From Chloroflexota bacterium (lineage in GTDB: Bacteria; Chloroflexota; Limnocylindria; Limnocylindrales; CSP1-4), in assembly GCA_004297395.1 (NCBI GenBank), contig SCUO01000072.1:1-61584 (forward strand): a stretch of DNA of 61,584 nucleotides, written 5' to 3'. The position numbers and the translations under genes were made by a program. This document shows, one piece after another, positions 8,959 through 19,036 of the stretch (its first letter is position 1; each line of letters opens with the position of its first letter). The notes below the pieces were generated by a model. That model searched no databases. It saw only the letters and a list, made by a program, of their open reading frames with translations, and was not told the DNA's origin.

Positions 8959-10433
8959 CGGCCCGTCGCGCCCACCGGCTCCTCGAGCAGAAATTTGCGC
9001 TGCTCGACGTCGTACGGCACCGGCTCGGGGTAGCGGCCGTCGAAGCAGGCGAAGCAGAACTGCTCGTACGGCAGGTCCAGGGCGGCGAGGACGCCGGCGA
9101 TCGAGAGGTAGCCCAGGGTATCGGCGCCGATGAACTCGCGAATCTCCTCGACCGTGTGGGTGGCCGCGATGAGCTCGGTCTCGACCTGGGTGTCGATGCC
9201 GTAGAAGCAGGGGTGGTAGATCGGCGGAGCGCTGATCCGGACGTGGACCTCGGCCGCGCCCGCGCGCCGCAGGACGGCCACGATCTGCTTCGTCGTCGTG
9301 CCCCGGACGATCGAATCGTCAACCACCGTGAGGCGCTGGCCGCGGACCACGTCACGGAGCGGGTTGAGCTTCATCGTCACGCCCCGGTGGCGCATCGTCT
9401 GGGACGGCTGGATGAACGTCCGGCCCGTGTAGCGGTTACGGACCAGGCCCTCGCGGTACGGGATCCCGGCGGCCTCGGCGTAGCCCGCGGCGGCCGGGCC
9501 GCCGGTATCGGGCACGGGCATGACGAGATCGGTGTCCGCGGGATGCTCCATCGCCAGCTGGATGCCCATCCGGCGGCGGGCCTCGTACAGGCTCCGACCC
9601 TCGAGGTACGAATCGGGGCGGGCGAAGTAGATGAGCTCGAAGACGCACAGGGCCGGGGTGGCCTCCGCGAACCGGACCGAGCGTGGCTCCCGCCCGGCTT
9701 CGAGGATCACGATCTCGCCCGGCTCGACCTCCCGGACATACTCCGCGCCGACGATGTCCAGCCCGGTCGTCTCCGACGACAGGACCCAGGCATGGCGCGG
9801 GCCCGAGGCGGCCTCCTCGTCGCCCCACAGGCCGCCGGGCGCGTGGACCGGGGCGGCGACGTCCGGGATCCGCCCGATGCACAGCGGCCGGAAGCCGTGG
9901 GGATCGCGGACCCCGATGATGCGGTCCTTGTCGAGGATGACGAGGGTGAAGGCGCCCCGGACCCGGGGCAGGAGGCTCTGGAGGGCCTCGACCGTGTCCG
10001 CTCCGGGCTCGTCCGCGAGGAGGGCCGTCAGGAGCTCCGTGTCCGTCGAGGCCGGCAGGCGACCACGGCCGCCGCGGAGCTGGCCCAGCAGCTCCCGAGT
10101 GTTCACGAGGTTGCCGTTGTGGCCGATCGCGATGGCCCGCCGCGGGCCCAGGCGGAGCGTCGGCTGGGCGTTCTCCCAGACCGTCGAGCCGGTCGTGGAG
10201 TAGCGGCAGTGGGCGATCGCGAGGTCGCCGTGGAACGACGGCAGCCGCCGCTCGTCGAGGACCGACGAGATCATCCCGAGGTCCTTGTAAAGGAATAGCT
10301 CGGCGCCATCCGACACCGCCAGCCCGGCCGATTCCTGGCCCCGGTGCTGGAGGGCGAAGAGGCCGAGGGCGGCCACGTTCGCCGCCTCCGTCCCCGAGCC
10401 CTTCGGCAGGGCCGCACCGAACACGCCACACAT
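8955..10433 (-). CDS. purF: Amidophosphoribosyltransferase
   Basis: First committed step of purine synthesis: PRPP plus glutamine to phosphoribosylamine. The 492-aa protein starts MCGVFG, so the catalytic Ntn Cys is residue 2 and is exposed by Met removal without a long propeptide. The Ntn glutaminase domain includes GHNGNLVN; the PRT domain has the PRPP loop VVDDSIVRGTT. Late cysteines in HPCFYGID and CFACFDGRYP match the Fe-S cluster-containing Bacillus-type enzyme. The frame stays open upstream under purL, but ATG 10433 is fixed by the catalytic Cys. It starts 2 nt after the purL stop. Confidence 0.97.
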   Translation of the reverse strand: MCGVFGAALPKGSGTEAANVAALGLFALQHRGQESAGLAVSDGAELFLYKDLGMISSVLDERRLPSFHGDLAIAHCRYSTTGSTVWENAQPTLRLGPRRAIAIGHNGNLVNTRELLGQLRGGRGRLPASTDTELLTALLADEPGADTVEALQSLLPRVRGAFTLVILDKDRIIGVRDPHGFRPLCIGRIPDVAAPVHAPGGLWGDEEAASGPRHAWVLSSETTGLDIVGAEYVREVEPGEIVILEAGREPRSVRFAEATPALCVFELIYFARPDSYLEGRSLYEARRRMGIQLAMEHPADTDLVMPVPDTGGPAAAGYAEAAGIPYREGLVRNRYTGRTFIQPSQTMRHRGVTMKLNPLRDVVRGQRLTVVDDSIVRGTTTKQIVAVLRRAGAAEVHVRISAPPIYHPCFYGIDTQVETELIAATHTVEEIREFIGADTLGYLSIAGVLAALDLPYEQFCFACFDGRYPEPVPYDVEQRKFLLEEPVGATGR

Positions 10434-10435
10434 GG

Positions 10436-12775
10436 CTACCGGCCCTCCGGCGCCGCGGCGGGCGCCTCCCAGTCGAGGGCCCGGGCGAGCCCGTGCTCCC
10501 AGGTGTGGGCGAGGTCGGCGACGGCGATGTCGATCGGGTCCGCGACGCGGCTCCCCCGCTCCTCCACCGCGCCGGTCGCACCGGCGCCGTGGAGCTCGAT
10601 GACCAGTCGATCGCCGCCGACCACGCCGAGCGTCTCGACCGGCAGCCCGAACTGGCGGGCGAGGAGCTGCAGCGCGGCCGCGTGCCGGGGCTGCGCGGTC
10701 ACGACGATCCGGCTGGGGCTCTCGCCGAAGAGATCGACCGCCGGTGAGTGGGCGACGGCGATGCGAAGCGTCGCCCCTCGACCGCCCCACATCGCACTCT
10801 CCGCGAGGGCCACCGCGAGGCCGCCACCCGACACGTCCTGCATCGAGGCCGTCAGGCCGCGCCCGGCCGCTTCGCGAGCGAAGGCCTGGACCCGGCGCTC
10901 GCGATCGAGATCGAGCGGCGGCGGGCCATCCTCCGCGGCTCCGCCGGCCAGCCGGGCGTACTCGCTGCCGGCCAGCCCGGGGCTCGCCTCGCCGACGAGG
11001 AGCACCGCGTCGTCGTCCGCCGCGAAGGCCGGCCCGACGAGTCCCTCGACATCGTCGAGCAGCCCGACGACCCCGATCTCGGGCGTGGGCAGGATCGCCC
11101 CGGCCGGCGACTCGTTGTTGAGCGAGACGTTCCCGCCGGTCACCGGCAGGCCGAGGGCGCGACACGCGTCGCCCAGTCCGCGGACGGCCTCGCTGAGCTG
11201 CCAGAAGGCCTCCGGGCGGGTCGGATCGCCGTAGTTCAGGCAGTTCGTGACGCCGAGGGGCCGGGCCCCCGTCATCGACACATTGCGGGTCGCCTCGGCC
11301 ACGCTCAGGGCGGCGCCCAGCCAGGGATCGATCGCGCCGACCGGGGCGTTGGCGTCCGTCGTGGCCACGAGCGCCTTCGTCGTGCCCTTGACCCGCAGGA
11401 CCGCGGCCCCGTGCCCGGGACCCACCACGGTGTTGACCTGGACGGTGCTGTCGTACTGCTCGAAGACGGGCCGGCGCGAGGCGAGCGCCGGCGAGCCCAG
11501 CAGGGCCGTCAGCACGGCCCCGGGATCCATCCCCCGCTCGGGCAGGCGATCCGAGGCGCCGGCGTCAGGGGCGCCCGGGGCCGGGGCAGGACGGCGACGG
11601 GCCGGCGGCGCGGCCAGGTGCTGGAGGACGATCGCGTCCGACGTCAGGGCCGCCGCGGGGATCCGGACGATCTCGTGACCGGCCTCGGTGACCGCGATGT
11701 CGCCGTCGCCGGTCACGGTCCCGATCGTGGCGCACGGGATCCCCCACCGGGCGCAGACCTCGCGGACGTCGGCTTCGCGCTCGGGTCGGACGACGGCGAG
11801 CATCCGCTCCTGGCTCTCCGAGATGAGGACCTCGAAGGCGGCCATCCCCGGCTCCCGCCGGGGCACAGCATCGAGGTCGATGGCCATGCCTGTCCCCGCC
11901 CGATCCGCGGTCTCCGAGGTGGCGCAGGTGATCCCCGCGGCGCCGAGGTCCTGGAGACCCTCGACCAGCCCCCGCTCGATGAGCTCGAGCGACGCCTCGA
12001 TGAGAAGCTTCTCGGCGAACGGATCGCCGACCTGGACCGACGGCCGCTTGGAGGGGTCATCGTGGGTGAAGGTCGCTGAGGCCAGGACGCTCGCCCCGCC
12101 GATGCCGTCGCGGCCGGTGGCGCTGCCGAACAGGATGACGAGGTTGCCCGGACCCGGCGCCTGGGCGAGCGTCAGGAGCCGCTCCTCGAGCAGCCCGATG
12201 GCCATGACGTTGACGAGCGGGTTGCCCTGGTACGACGGGTCGAAGACGAGCTCGCCGCCGACCGTCGGGACGCCGACGCAGTTGCCGTAGCCCCCAACGC
12301 CCCGGACGACGCCATCGACGAGGTGGCGCGTCCGGGTGTCCGATGGATCGCCGAACCGGAGGGCATCGAGGACCGCGATGGGGCGGGCGCCCATCGTGAA
12401 GATGTCGCGGAGGATCCCGCCGACGCCCGTCGCGGCGCCCTGGTAGGGCTCCACGGCGCTGGGATGATTGTGGGATTCGATCTTGAACGCGACCGCCAGC
12501 CCATCGCCGATCGAGATGACCCCGGCGTTCTCACCCGGACCGGCCACGACGCCGTCGGCGGCGGAGCCGGTCGGGAGCGTCCGGAGGAGCGGCTTCGAGC
12601 TCTTGTACGAGCAGTGCTCGCTCCACATGACGCTGAACATCGCCAGCTCGACGTCGTTCGGGTCGCGGCCCAGGCGGGCCCGGATCGCCGCGAGCTCGTG
12701 GTCGGTGATCCCGAGGGCCCGATGGAGGGGCGGAGCGGCAGCCGGGCTCTCGGCGGACCGCTCGACCATGGTCAT
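10436..12775 (-). CDS. purL: FGAM synthase subunit PurL (small type)
   Basis: Synthetase subunit of the three-part phosphoribosylformylglycinamidine synthase (PurS-PurQ-PurL), using ammonia from PurQ. 779 aa, with [14 protein letters not shown] near residue 50, [16 protein letters not shown], and the duplicated PurM-like halves expected of small PurL. ATG 12775 overlaps the purQ stop by 4 nt; a second ATG two codons later (12769) is possible. The residues around 390-420 are an Ala/Pro-rich linker. Confidence 0.96.
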   Translation of the reverse strand: MTMVERSAESPAAAPPLHRALGITDHELAAIRARLGRDPNDVELAMFSVMWSEHCSYKSSKPLLRTLPTGSAADGVVAGPGENAGVISIGDGLAVAFKIESHNHPSAVEPYQGAATGVGGILRDIFTMGARPIAVLDALRFGDPSDTRTRHLVDGVVRGVGGYGNCVGVPTVGGELVFDPSYQGNPLVNVMAIGLLEERLLTLAQAPGPGNLVILFGSATGRDGIGGASVLASATFTHDDPSKRPSVQVGDPFAEKLLIEASLELIERGLVEGLQDLGAAGITCATSETADRAGTGMAIDLDAVPRREPGMAAFEVLISESQERMLAVVRPEREADVREVCARWGIPCATIGTVTGDGDIAVTEAGHEIVRIPAAALTSDAIVLQHLAAPPARRRPAPAPGAPDAGASDRLPERGMDPGAVLTALLGSPALASRRPVFEQYDSTVQVNTVVGPGHGAAVLRVKGTTKALVATTDANAPVGAIDPWLGAALSVAEATRNVSMTGARPLGVTNCLNYGDPTRPEAFWQLSEAVRGLGDACRALGLPVTGGNVSLNNESPAGAILPTPEIGVVGLLDDVEGLVGPAFAADDDAVLLVGEASPGLAGSEYARLAGGAAEDGPPPLDLDRERRVQAFAREAAGRGLTASMQDVSGGGLAVALAESAMWGGRGATLRIAVAHSPAVDLFGESPSRIVVTAQPRHAAALQLLARQFGLPVETLGVVGGDRLVIELHGAGATGAVEERGSRVADPIDIAVADLAHTWEHGLARALDWEAPAAAPEGR

Positions 12776-13518
12776 CGACCGGCAACCTCGAGGGTCCGGC
12801 TGCCACGGTCGGCCGCGGCCGCGCTGTCGACGAACGATCGGATGAGCCCGAAGCCATCGTCCGAGCCGAGGATCCCCTCCGAGGCGCGCTCGGGATGGGG
12901 CATCAGGCCGGCGACATTGCCGGCTGCGTTACGGACCCCGGCGATCGCCCGGAGCGAGCCGTTCGGGTTGGCCGGGTCGTCGACCTCGGCCGCGGTCGCG
13001 CCGTCGTCGCGGACGTAGCGGAACAGGACCCGGCCGTTGGCCTCGAGCTCGTCGAGCGTCGCGGCGTCGGCGAAGAAGCAGCCCTCGCCGTGGGCGACCG
13101 GCATCCGCAGGGGCCGGCGCGGGCCGGCGAGGTGGGTGAACGGCGTAGCCGGCTGCTCGACGGCGATCCGGACGTCCCGCCCCAGGAACCGCAGGCCCCG
13201 GTTGCGGAGGAGCGCCCCGGGCACGAGCCCGGCCTCGGCCAGGACCTGGAAGCCGTTGCAGATCCCGAGGACGAGGCCGCCGTCCGCGGCGAACGCGGCC
13301 ACGGCCCGCATGACCGGGGAGAACCTGGCGATGACGCCGGCCCGCAGGTAGTCGCCGTAGGCGAAGCCGCCGGGCAGGATCACGCCGGCGACACCCCGGA
13401 GATCGGCCGCCTCGTGCCACAGCTCGACCGGCTCGGCGCCGGCCAGGGCCAGGGCGTGGGTCGTGTCCCGGTCGCAGTTCGAGCCGGGGAAGACGACGAC
13501 GCCGACGCGGACGCTCAT
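12772..13518 (-). CDS. purQ: FGAM synthase glutaminase subunit PurQ
   Basis: Class I glutamine amidotransferase supplying ammonia to PurL. 248 aa; the triad is visible as the nucleophile Cys in GICNGFQ and His/Glu in MPHPERA. ATG 13518 follows purS by 42 nt, the longest gap inside the operon from purB onward. Confidence 0.96.
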   Translation of the reverse strand: MSVRVGVVVFPGSNCDRDTTHALALAGAEPVELWHEAADLRGVAGVILPGGFAYGDYLRAGVIARFSPVMRAVAAFAADGGLVLGICNGFQVLAEAGLVPGALLRNRGLRFLGRDVRIAVEQPATPFTHLAGPRRPLRMPVAHGEGCFFADAATLDELEANGRVLFRYVRDDGATAAEVDDPANPNGSLRAIAGVRNAAGNVAGLMPHPERASEGILGSDDGFGLIRSFVDSAAAADRGSRTLEVAGR

Positions 13519-13560
13519 CGGCGGCTCACCTGGCGCTCATCGGGACGCATCGGGCGCATA

Positions 13561-13854
13561 TCAACGGCCGGCGCCGGTCGCCGAGGTCGTCGAGCTCGTC
13601 GCGCCGAGCAGCTCCAGCCCGAAGGCCTCGATGAGCGGGTTCGACAGGAGCTCCCGCGCCAGCTGCTCGACCACGGTCCTGGCCGCTCCCTCGTCGTCGG
13701 CCGCGACCGTCAGCTCGACCCGCCGCCCGACACGGACGGCGGTCACGCCCTCGATCGCGAGGTGGGCCAGGCTGCCCTCGACGGCCCGACCCTGCGGATC
13801 GAGGATCCCGGGCTTGGGCAGGACGTTGACGGCGAACCGGTACTCGATGCTCAT
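13561..13854 (-). CDS. purS: FGAM synthase subunit PurS
   Basis: Small dimeric subunit that bridges PurQ and PurL in the split FGAM synthase. 97 aa; the first about 80 residues (EYRFAVNVLPKPGILDPQG, then the EGVTAVRVGRRVELTV segment) are a typical PurS beta-alpha-beta fold. A Ser/Thr/Ala-rich tail of about 12 residues is added. ATG 13854 overlaps the purC stop by 4 nt. Confidence 0.95.
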   Translation of the reverse strand: MSIEYRFAVNVLPKPGILDPQGRAVEGSLAHLAIEGVTAVRVGRRVELTVAADDEGAARTVVEQLARELLSNPLIEAFGLELLGATSSTTSATGAGR

Positions 13855-14798
13855 CGGGCGACCACGTCCGTCTCGAGATAGCGATCGAAGCTCGCGCCCG
13901 TGATCCGTTCGTAGGCCTGGACATACCGGTCGCGGGTGCCGGCCACGACGTCGGGCGGCAGCTCCGGACCGGGCGCCGTCTTGCCCCACTCCTGGCCCTC
14001 GAGCCAGTCGCGCACGAACTGCTTGTCGAAGCTGGCCTGCGGGCCGCCGGGAGCGTAGGTGCCGGCGTCCCAGAAGCGCGACGAATCGGGGGTCAGGACC
14101 TCGTCGATCAGGATCAGCTCGCCGTCCACCAGGCCCATCTCGAACTTCGTGTCGGCCAGGATGAGGCCAACCGATTCGCAGGTCGCCGCGGCTCGCCGGT
14201 AGAGGGCGATGGCGACGTCCCGGACCCGCTCGGCGAGATCGCGTGGCGAGCCCACCCCGCCGTCGCGAACGGCGACCCGTTCGATCTCGCGAATCATGGT
14301 CTGGAAGTCGATGTTCTCGTCGTGGGCGCCTGCTTCCGCCTTCGTCGCCGGCGTCAGGATCGGCTCTGGCAGGCGGTCGCTCTCGCGGAGCCCGGCCGGC
14401 AGGGCGACGCCGCACACGGCCCGCGAGGCCTGGTACTCCTTCCAGCCCGAACCGGAGAGGTAGCCGCGGACGACGACCTCGACCGGCAGGACCGTGGCCC
14501 GGCGGCACAGCAGCATCCGGCCCCGGAGGTCGGCTTCGACCTCGGGCGGTACGGTGCCCGGCGGGACCGCCGCCGGATCCGTCCCGATGACGTGGTTCGG
14601 GACCAGGTCGCGGGTCACCTCGAACCAGTATCGCGACACGCCGGTGAGCACCCGGCCCTTGTCCGGGATCGGGGTCGGCAGGACGACGTCAAACGCCGAC
14701 AGGCGGTCGGAGGCCACGAGGAGGAGCCGATCGTCCCCGACCGCGTAGAGGTCGCGGACCTTGCCGGACCGGATGTACGTGCCTGGCACGGCGGTCAT
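13851..14798 (-). CDS. purC: SAICAR synthase
   Basis: Ligates aspartate to CAIR (ATP). 315 aa, of the longer about 300-residue class, with SGKVRDLY (11-18), the ATP site region and SGWKEYQ. ATG 14798 has an AGGAGG site and overlaps the purB stop by 4 nt. PurC and PurB lie together, matching consecutive steps. Confidence 0.96.
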   Translation of the reverse strand: MTAVPGTYIRSGKVRDLYAVGDDRLLLVASDRLSAFDVVLPTPIPDKGRVLTGVSRYWFEVTRDLVPNHVIGTDPAAVPPGTVPPEVEADLRGRMLLCRRATVLPVEVVVRGYLSGSGWKEYQASRAVCGVALPAGLRESDRLPEPILTPATKAEAGAHDENIDFQTMIREIERVAVRDGGVGSPRDLAERVRDVAIALYRRAAATCESVGLILADTKFEMGLVDGELILIDEVLTPDSSRFWDAGTYAPGGPQASFDKQFVRDWLEGQEWGKTAPGPELPPDVVAGTRDRYVQAYERITGASFDRYLETDVVAR

Positions 14799-16180
14799 CG
14801 AGTACCTCCTGGGACGGCCGGGGCCGTGGTTGTGGGCGGGGTCGAGGTCGAGCTCCTGGTCGCGCCCGGGGTCGGGTCCGCTTCGAGCGTGGCGAGCCGG
14901 GCGATGACGGCGTCCACATGCGCCAGGTGGCGAGCATCGTCGAAGCAGGCGTCAAGGTCGGCCAGGGCCAGCCGCGACGCGACGGCGGGTTCGAGGGCCA
15001 GGAGGTCCCGGAGCGACCGCCGCTCGTCGGCAGCGGCGAGTGCCGCCCGCTGGACGACCGCGTACGCGTCCTCGCGGCTCATCCCCGCCTGGTCGACGAG
15101 CGCATCGAGGACGCGGGAGCTGGCGTGGAGTCCGAGGCCGCGGTCGATGTTCTCGAGCATCCGCTCGGGCCGGACGACCAGGCCCTCCACGAGCCCGGCG
15201 GTCTTCTGGAGGGCATAGTCGAGGAGGATCGTGGCGTCGGGCAGGATCACCCGCTCGGCCGAGGAGTGGCTAATGTCGCGCTCGTGCCAGAGGGCCTGAT
15301 CCTCCATCGCCGTGGCGGCGTAGCCCCGGAGGACGCGCGCGATCCCGGCGATCCGCTCGGACAGGATCGGGTTGCGCTTGTGGGGCATCGCCGAGGAGCC
15401 CTTCTGGCCGGCCCGGAACGGCTCCATGACCTCACCGATCTCGGTGTGGGCGAGGTTCCGGATCTCGGTCGCGAAGCGCTCCAAGCTCCCGCCCAGGATC
15501 GCGATCGCGGCAATGAGCGCGGCGTGGCGGTCGCGCTGGACGATCTGGGTGGACACGGGGTCCACCCGCAGGCCCAGGGCGCCGAGGACCTCGGCCTCGA
15601 CGTCCGGCCCGAGGTGGCTGTACGTCCCGACCGGTCCGGACAGCTTGCCGGTCCGGATCTCGTCCACGGCGACCGCGAGCCGCCTCCGTCCGCGGTCGAG
15701 CTCGAAGGCCCAGCCGGCGAGCTTGAGCCCGAACGTCGTCGGCTCGGCGTGGACCGAATGGGTCCGGCCCATCATCACCGTCCCGGCATGCTCCCGGGCG
15801 CGGGCCACCAGGACCCCAAGGAGCCGATCGCAGTCGCGAAGGAGGAGATCGCCGGCGACGCCGAGCTGGAGGGCGAGCGCCGAATCGAGGACGTCGCTGC
15901 TCGTCAGGCCAAGGTGGAGGTAGCGGCCCTCGGGCCCGATCGATTCGGCCACCTGGCTGACGAAGGCGATGACGTCGTGGTCGGTCGTCCGCTCGATCTC
16001 GGCGATCCGGGCGACGTCGACGCGGGCGCGGGCCTCCATGACGGCGAGCGCCTCGGCGGGGATTCGACCCCGGGTCGAGAGAGCCCGGGCGGCCGCCAGC
16101 TCGACCCGGAGCATGTGCTCGAACCGGGCGGACTCCTCCCAGATCGCGCCCATCTCGGGCAGCGTGTAGCGGCGGATCAT
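14795..16180 (-). CDS. purB: Adenylosuccinate lyase
   Basis: Removes fumarate from SAICAR and adenylosuccinate, so it acts twice in AMP synthesis. 461 aa of the fumarase/aspartase superfamily, with the signature GSSAMPHKRNP (flexible catalytic loop), and conserved His in TMMGRTHSVHAEP. ATG 16180 gives the family N-terminus MIRRYTLPEM and overlaps the purD stop by 4 nt. Confidence 0.96.
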   Translation of the reverse strand: MIRRYTLPEMGAIWEESARFEHMLRVELAAARALSTRGRIPAEALAVMEARARVDVARIAEIERTTDHDVIAFVSQVAESIGPEGRYLHLGLTSSDVLDSALALQLGVAGDLLLRDCDRLLGVLVARAREHAGTVMMGRTHSVHAEPTTFGLKLAGWAFELDRGRRRLAVAVDEIRTGKLSGPVGTYSHLGPDVEAEVLGALGLRVDPVSTQIVQRDRHAALIAAIAILGGSLERFATEIRNLAHTEIGEVMEPFRAGQKGSSAMPHKRNPILSERIAGIARVLRGYAATAMEDQALWHERDISHSSAERVILPDATILLDYALQKTAGLVEGLVVRPERMLENIDRGLGLHASSRVLDALVDQAGMSREDAYAVVQRAALAAADERRSLRDLLALEPAVASRLALADLDACFDDARHLAHVDAVIARLATLEADPTPGATRSSTSTPPTTTAPAVPGGTR

Positions 16181-17496
16181 CGGGCGGCCCCCGCCGGGAT
16201 CGGCTGGTCCAGCCCGATGTCGTGTCGGCGTTGCAGCCCGTCCCAGGCGATCGCGTCGGCCGCCTGCTCCGCCGCGGCGCGCGCCTCCGCGAGCCCGCTG
16301 CCCTGCCCCACGACCGTCAGGACCCGGCCGCCGTTCGTCCCATAGCCGCCGCCCGGGCGCCCGATGGTGCCGGCGTGGAACACGAGGGCACCCGCGGCGA
16401 CCGCATCCTCGAGGCCAGAGATCGGGTGGCCCCGCTTCGGCGATCCGGGATAGCCGGCCGCGGCGAGGACGATCCCGAGCGCGGCGCCCGGCAGCGTCCC
16501 GATCAACGGCGGAGCGTCCTCGGGCAATCGCCCGCGGGCCGCGGCGAGCAGCAGCGGTCCGATCGCCCCGGCCACCCGCGGCAGGATCACCTGCGCCTCC
16601 GGGTCGCCCAGCCGGACGTTGCACTCGAGGACCGCCGGGCCGTCCGCGGTGAGCATCAGCCCGGCGTACAGGAAGCCGCGGAACGGCGTCCCGCGGCGGG
16701 CCATCTCGGCCAGGATGGGACGGTGGACGGTGTCGAGGACCGCCTCGACCGCTGCATCGTCGAGGTCCGCCAGCGGCGAATAGGCACCCATCCCGCCAGT
16801 GTTCGGGCCGCGATCGCCGTCGCACAGCCGCTTGTGGTCGCGGGCCGCGGGCAGGGCCACGGCCCGGGTCCCGTCGCAGATCGCGATGACGCTGGCCTCG
16901 CGGCCCTCGAGCCGCTCCTCGACCACGAGCGCGGGCGCGTCGGCCGCGCGGCCGGCCAGGAACGACGGCGCGAGCTCGAGCGCCTGGTCGATCGACTCGG
17001 TCACGATGACGCCCTTGCCGCCGGCCAGGCCGTCGGCCTTGAGGACGATCCCGACGCCGTCGGCGCCGAGCTCCTCGACGTAGGCGCTGGCCGCCGCCGC
17101 TTCGCCACCGGCGAACGCGCGCGAGCGGGCCATCCGGACGCTCGCGGCCTCGGCGACTGCGTGGCAGAAGGCCTTCGAGGTCTCGAGCCGGGCCGCTGCC
17201 TGAGTCGGTCCGAAGACCGCGATCCCGGCGCTCGCGAGTCCATCGGCCACGCCCATCGCGAGGGGCGCCTCCGGCCCGATGACCACCAGCTCGGCGGCCA
17301 TCGCCCGGGCCGCGGTCACGATCGCGGCCGGATCCGTGGCATCGGTGCCGGGCAGGGTCCGGACGCGCGCTTCGGCCGCGATCGCCGCGCTGCCGGGGGC
17401 GACCACGACCTCGTTGACGCCTGGCTCGCCGGCCAGCTTCCAGGCGAGCGCGTGCTCCCGTCCCCCGCCGCCGACGACGAGGACGCGGGTCGGCAT
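16177..17496 (-). CDS. purD: Phosphoribosylamine-glycine ligase (GAR synthetase)
   Basis: Joins glycine to phosphoribosylamine (ATP). 439 aa: N-terminal RVLVVGGGGREHALAW, ATP-grasp core with LKADGLAGGKGV, the GPNTGGMGAYSP motif, and LECNVRLGDPEAQ near the metal site. I chose ATG 17496. A GTG at 17517 in the same frame would overlap the purA stop by 4 nt (GTGA), the spacing used by most neighbours, and would add seven residues. Confidence 0.95.
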   Translation of the reverse strand: MPTRVLVVGGGGREHALAWKLAGEPGVNEVVVAPGSAAIAAEARVRTLPGTDATDPAAIVTAARAMAAELVVIGPEAPLAMGVADGLASAGIAVFGPTQAAARLETSKAFCHAVAEAASVRMARSRAFAGGEAAAASAYVEELGADGVGIVLKADGLAGGKGVIVTESIDQALELAPSFLAGRAADAPALVVEERLEGREASVIAICDGTRAVALPAARDHKRLCDGDRGPNTGGMGAYSPLADLDDAAVEAVLDTVHRPILAEMARRGTPFRGFLYAGLMLTADGPAVLECNVRLGDPEAQVILPRVAGAIGPLLLAAARGRLPEDAPPLIGTLPGAALGIVLAAAGYPGSPKRGHPISGLEDAVAAGALVFHAGTIGRPGGGYGTNGGRVLTVVGQGSGLAEARAAAEQAADAIAWDGLQRRHDIGLDQPIPAGAAR

Positions 17497-17513
17497 GACG
17501 AGGGTCGGCGAGG

Positions 17514-18824
17514 TCACGAACGGGCCATCCCGCCGCGATGCCGCATCGGCCGCCAGGCTCGCTCGATCGTCTGGGTCCGCTCCGGACCGACCGAGACGAG
17601 GACGATCGGCACGCCGGCGAGCTCCTCGAGGGCGGTCACGTAGCGGCGGGCGTTCTCGGGCAGGTCGGCCAGCGACCGGACGTCGTGGATCGGGGCGTCC
17701 CAGCCAGGGAAGTCCTCGTAGATCGGGGTCGCGTCCGCGATCGCCGAGGCGCTCGACGGCCAGTGGTCCACCCGCCGGCCGTCGACGTCGTAGGCGACGC
17801 CGAGGCGGATCGTCGGGATGCCCGACAGGATGTCGAGCTTGTTGAGCATGATGCTGCTGATCGAGTTCACGGCGACCGCGTAGCGCAGGGGCATGGCATC
17901 GAACCAGCCGACCCGGCGGGGCCGGCCGGTCGTCGTCCCGACCTCGTGGCCGCGCGAGGCGATCCCGGCCCCGATCTCGTCGTGGAGCTCGGTCGGGAAC
18001 GGCCCCGAGCCCACCCGCGTCGCATAGGCCTTCATGACGCCCATGACCTCGTCGACCTGGAGCGGCCCGATGCCGCCGCCGGTGCAGGCGCCGCCGGCCA
18101 CCGGGTTGGACGAGGTCACGAAGGGATAGCTCCCGTGGTCGAGGTCCAGGAGCGTGCCCTGGGCGCCCTCGAGGAGGACGTGCTCGCCCCGGGCCAGCGC
18201 GGCCTGGACGAGCCACGTCGAATCGTCCAGGTAGCCCTCGAGGCGCCGGCCCCACGCCAGGCACTGGTCGACGAGGGCGTCGACGGCCATCGCCTCGAGG
18301 CCCATCTCGCCGAGCAGGAGGTTCTTGTCTGGCAGGGCCCGCGAGATCCGGTCGGTCAGCACCGCCCGGTCGAGGAGGTCCTCCATCCGCAGCCCGATTC
18401 GCCAGGCCCGGTCGCCGTAGGCCGGCCCGATTCCCCGCCCCGTCGTGCCGACCTTGGCCCCGCCGAGGCGGGCCTCATTGCCCTGGTCCAGGGCGACGTG
18501 GTACGGCATGATCACGTGGGCGCTGCGGCTGACCTTGACCTTCGAGACGTCGATGCCGCGGGCCGTCAGCATGTCGAGCTCGGCGATGAGCGTCGCCGGG
18601 TTGACGACCACCCCGTTGCCGATGACCGAGGTGATGTGCGGGTAGAGGACGCCGGACGGCACGAGGTGGAGCTTGAAGACCTCGTCGCCGGTGACGACCG
18701 TGTGGCCGGCGTTGTCGCCGCCCTGGTAGCGGACGACCATCGCCACCTGCTCGGCCAGGAAGTCAGTGGTCTTGCCCTTGCCCTCGTCGCCCCATTGCAG
18801 CCCGACGATGACCGTGGCCGGCAT
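17514..18824 (-). CDS. purA: Adenylosuccinate synthetase
   Basis: GTP-dependent ligation of aspartate to IMP, committing IMP to AMP. 436 aa with GLQWGDEGKGKTTD at the N-terminus (P-loop), QGGDNAGHT, and EGAQGTLLDLDHGSYPFVTSSN. ATG 18824 is the first in frame that suits the family. It is the first gene of the purine operon, which is unusual because purA is often a separate unit. A hairpin with a U-rich tail lies 25 nt upstream. The ATG overlaps the stop of an upstream open frame by 1 nt (TGATG). Confidence 0.96.
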   Translation of the reverse strand: MPATVIVGLQWGDEGKGKTTDFLAEQVAMVVRYQGGDNAGHTVVTGDEVFKLHLVPSGVLYPHITSVIGNGVVVNPATLIAELDMLTARGIDVSKVKVSRSAHVIMPYHVALDQGNEARLGGAKVGTTGRGIGPAYGDRAWRIGLRMEDLLDRAVLTDRISRALPDKNLLLGEMGLEAMAVDALVDQCLAWGRRLEGYLDDSTWLVQAALARGEHVLLEGAQGTLLDLDHGSYPFVTSSNPVAGGACTGGGIGPLQVDEVMGVMKAYATRVGSGPFPTELHDEIGAGIASRGHEVGTTTGRPRRVGWFDAMPLRYAVAVNSISSIMLNKLDILSGIPTIRLGVAYDVDGRRVDHWPSSASAIADATPIYEDFPGWDAPIHDVRSLADLPENARRYVTALEELAGVPIVLVSVGPERTQTIERAWRPMRHRGGMARS

Positions 18825-18949
18825 CAGCGGGCGCCCGTCGAAATCAAAAGGCCCCGGGCGGATGCCCCGGGGTCGTGGATGCAAATCTCCCGCGTCGCTG
18901 GCCCGCCCGCTCGGCGGGGCCGATGCTGCTGGTCGCTCGGACGCCTCAC
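18824..18949 (-). CDS. Possible 41-aa leader ORF coupled to purA
   Basis: A frame starting at GTG 18949 runs through the leader hairpin and stops at TGA overlapping the purA ATG (TGATG). Translation would open the hairpin and deliver ribosomes to purA. There is no clear Shine-Dalgarno and no run of diagnostic codons as in amino-acid attenuators, and the Arg-rich composition looks partly like a shadow frame. Speculative. Confidence 0.2.
   Translation of the reverse strand: MRRPSDQQHRPRRAGGPATREICIHDPGASARGLLISTGAR
18841..18876 (-). terminator. Terminator-like hairpin in the purA leader (candidate attenuator)
   Basis: On the minus strand CCCCGGG - GCATCCG - CCCGGGG is followed by CCTTTTGATTT, the most U-rich short stretch in this GC-rich leader. 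It stands about 150 nt after the predicted start site and just before purA, so it would control the whole operon. The sensor and antiterminator are not identified. Confidence 0.6.
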
Positions 18950-19030
18950 GGGACGGCCGATGCGCCCTCCTCGCGCGATCGCTGGACCTCCCTGTCCGGG
19001 CCGCTGCGGTGTCGACCCGGAGACCGGGCG

Positions 19031-19036
19031 AGTATA
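19031..19036 (-). promoter_or_regulatory. Candidate -10 box of the purine operon
   Basis: TATACT on the minus strand, the best -10 match upstream of purA. No TTG-type -35 at 16-18 nt. Gives a leader of about 200 nt. Confidence 0.45.
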
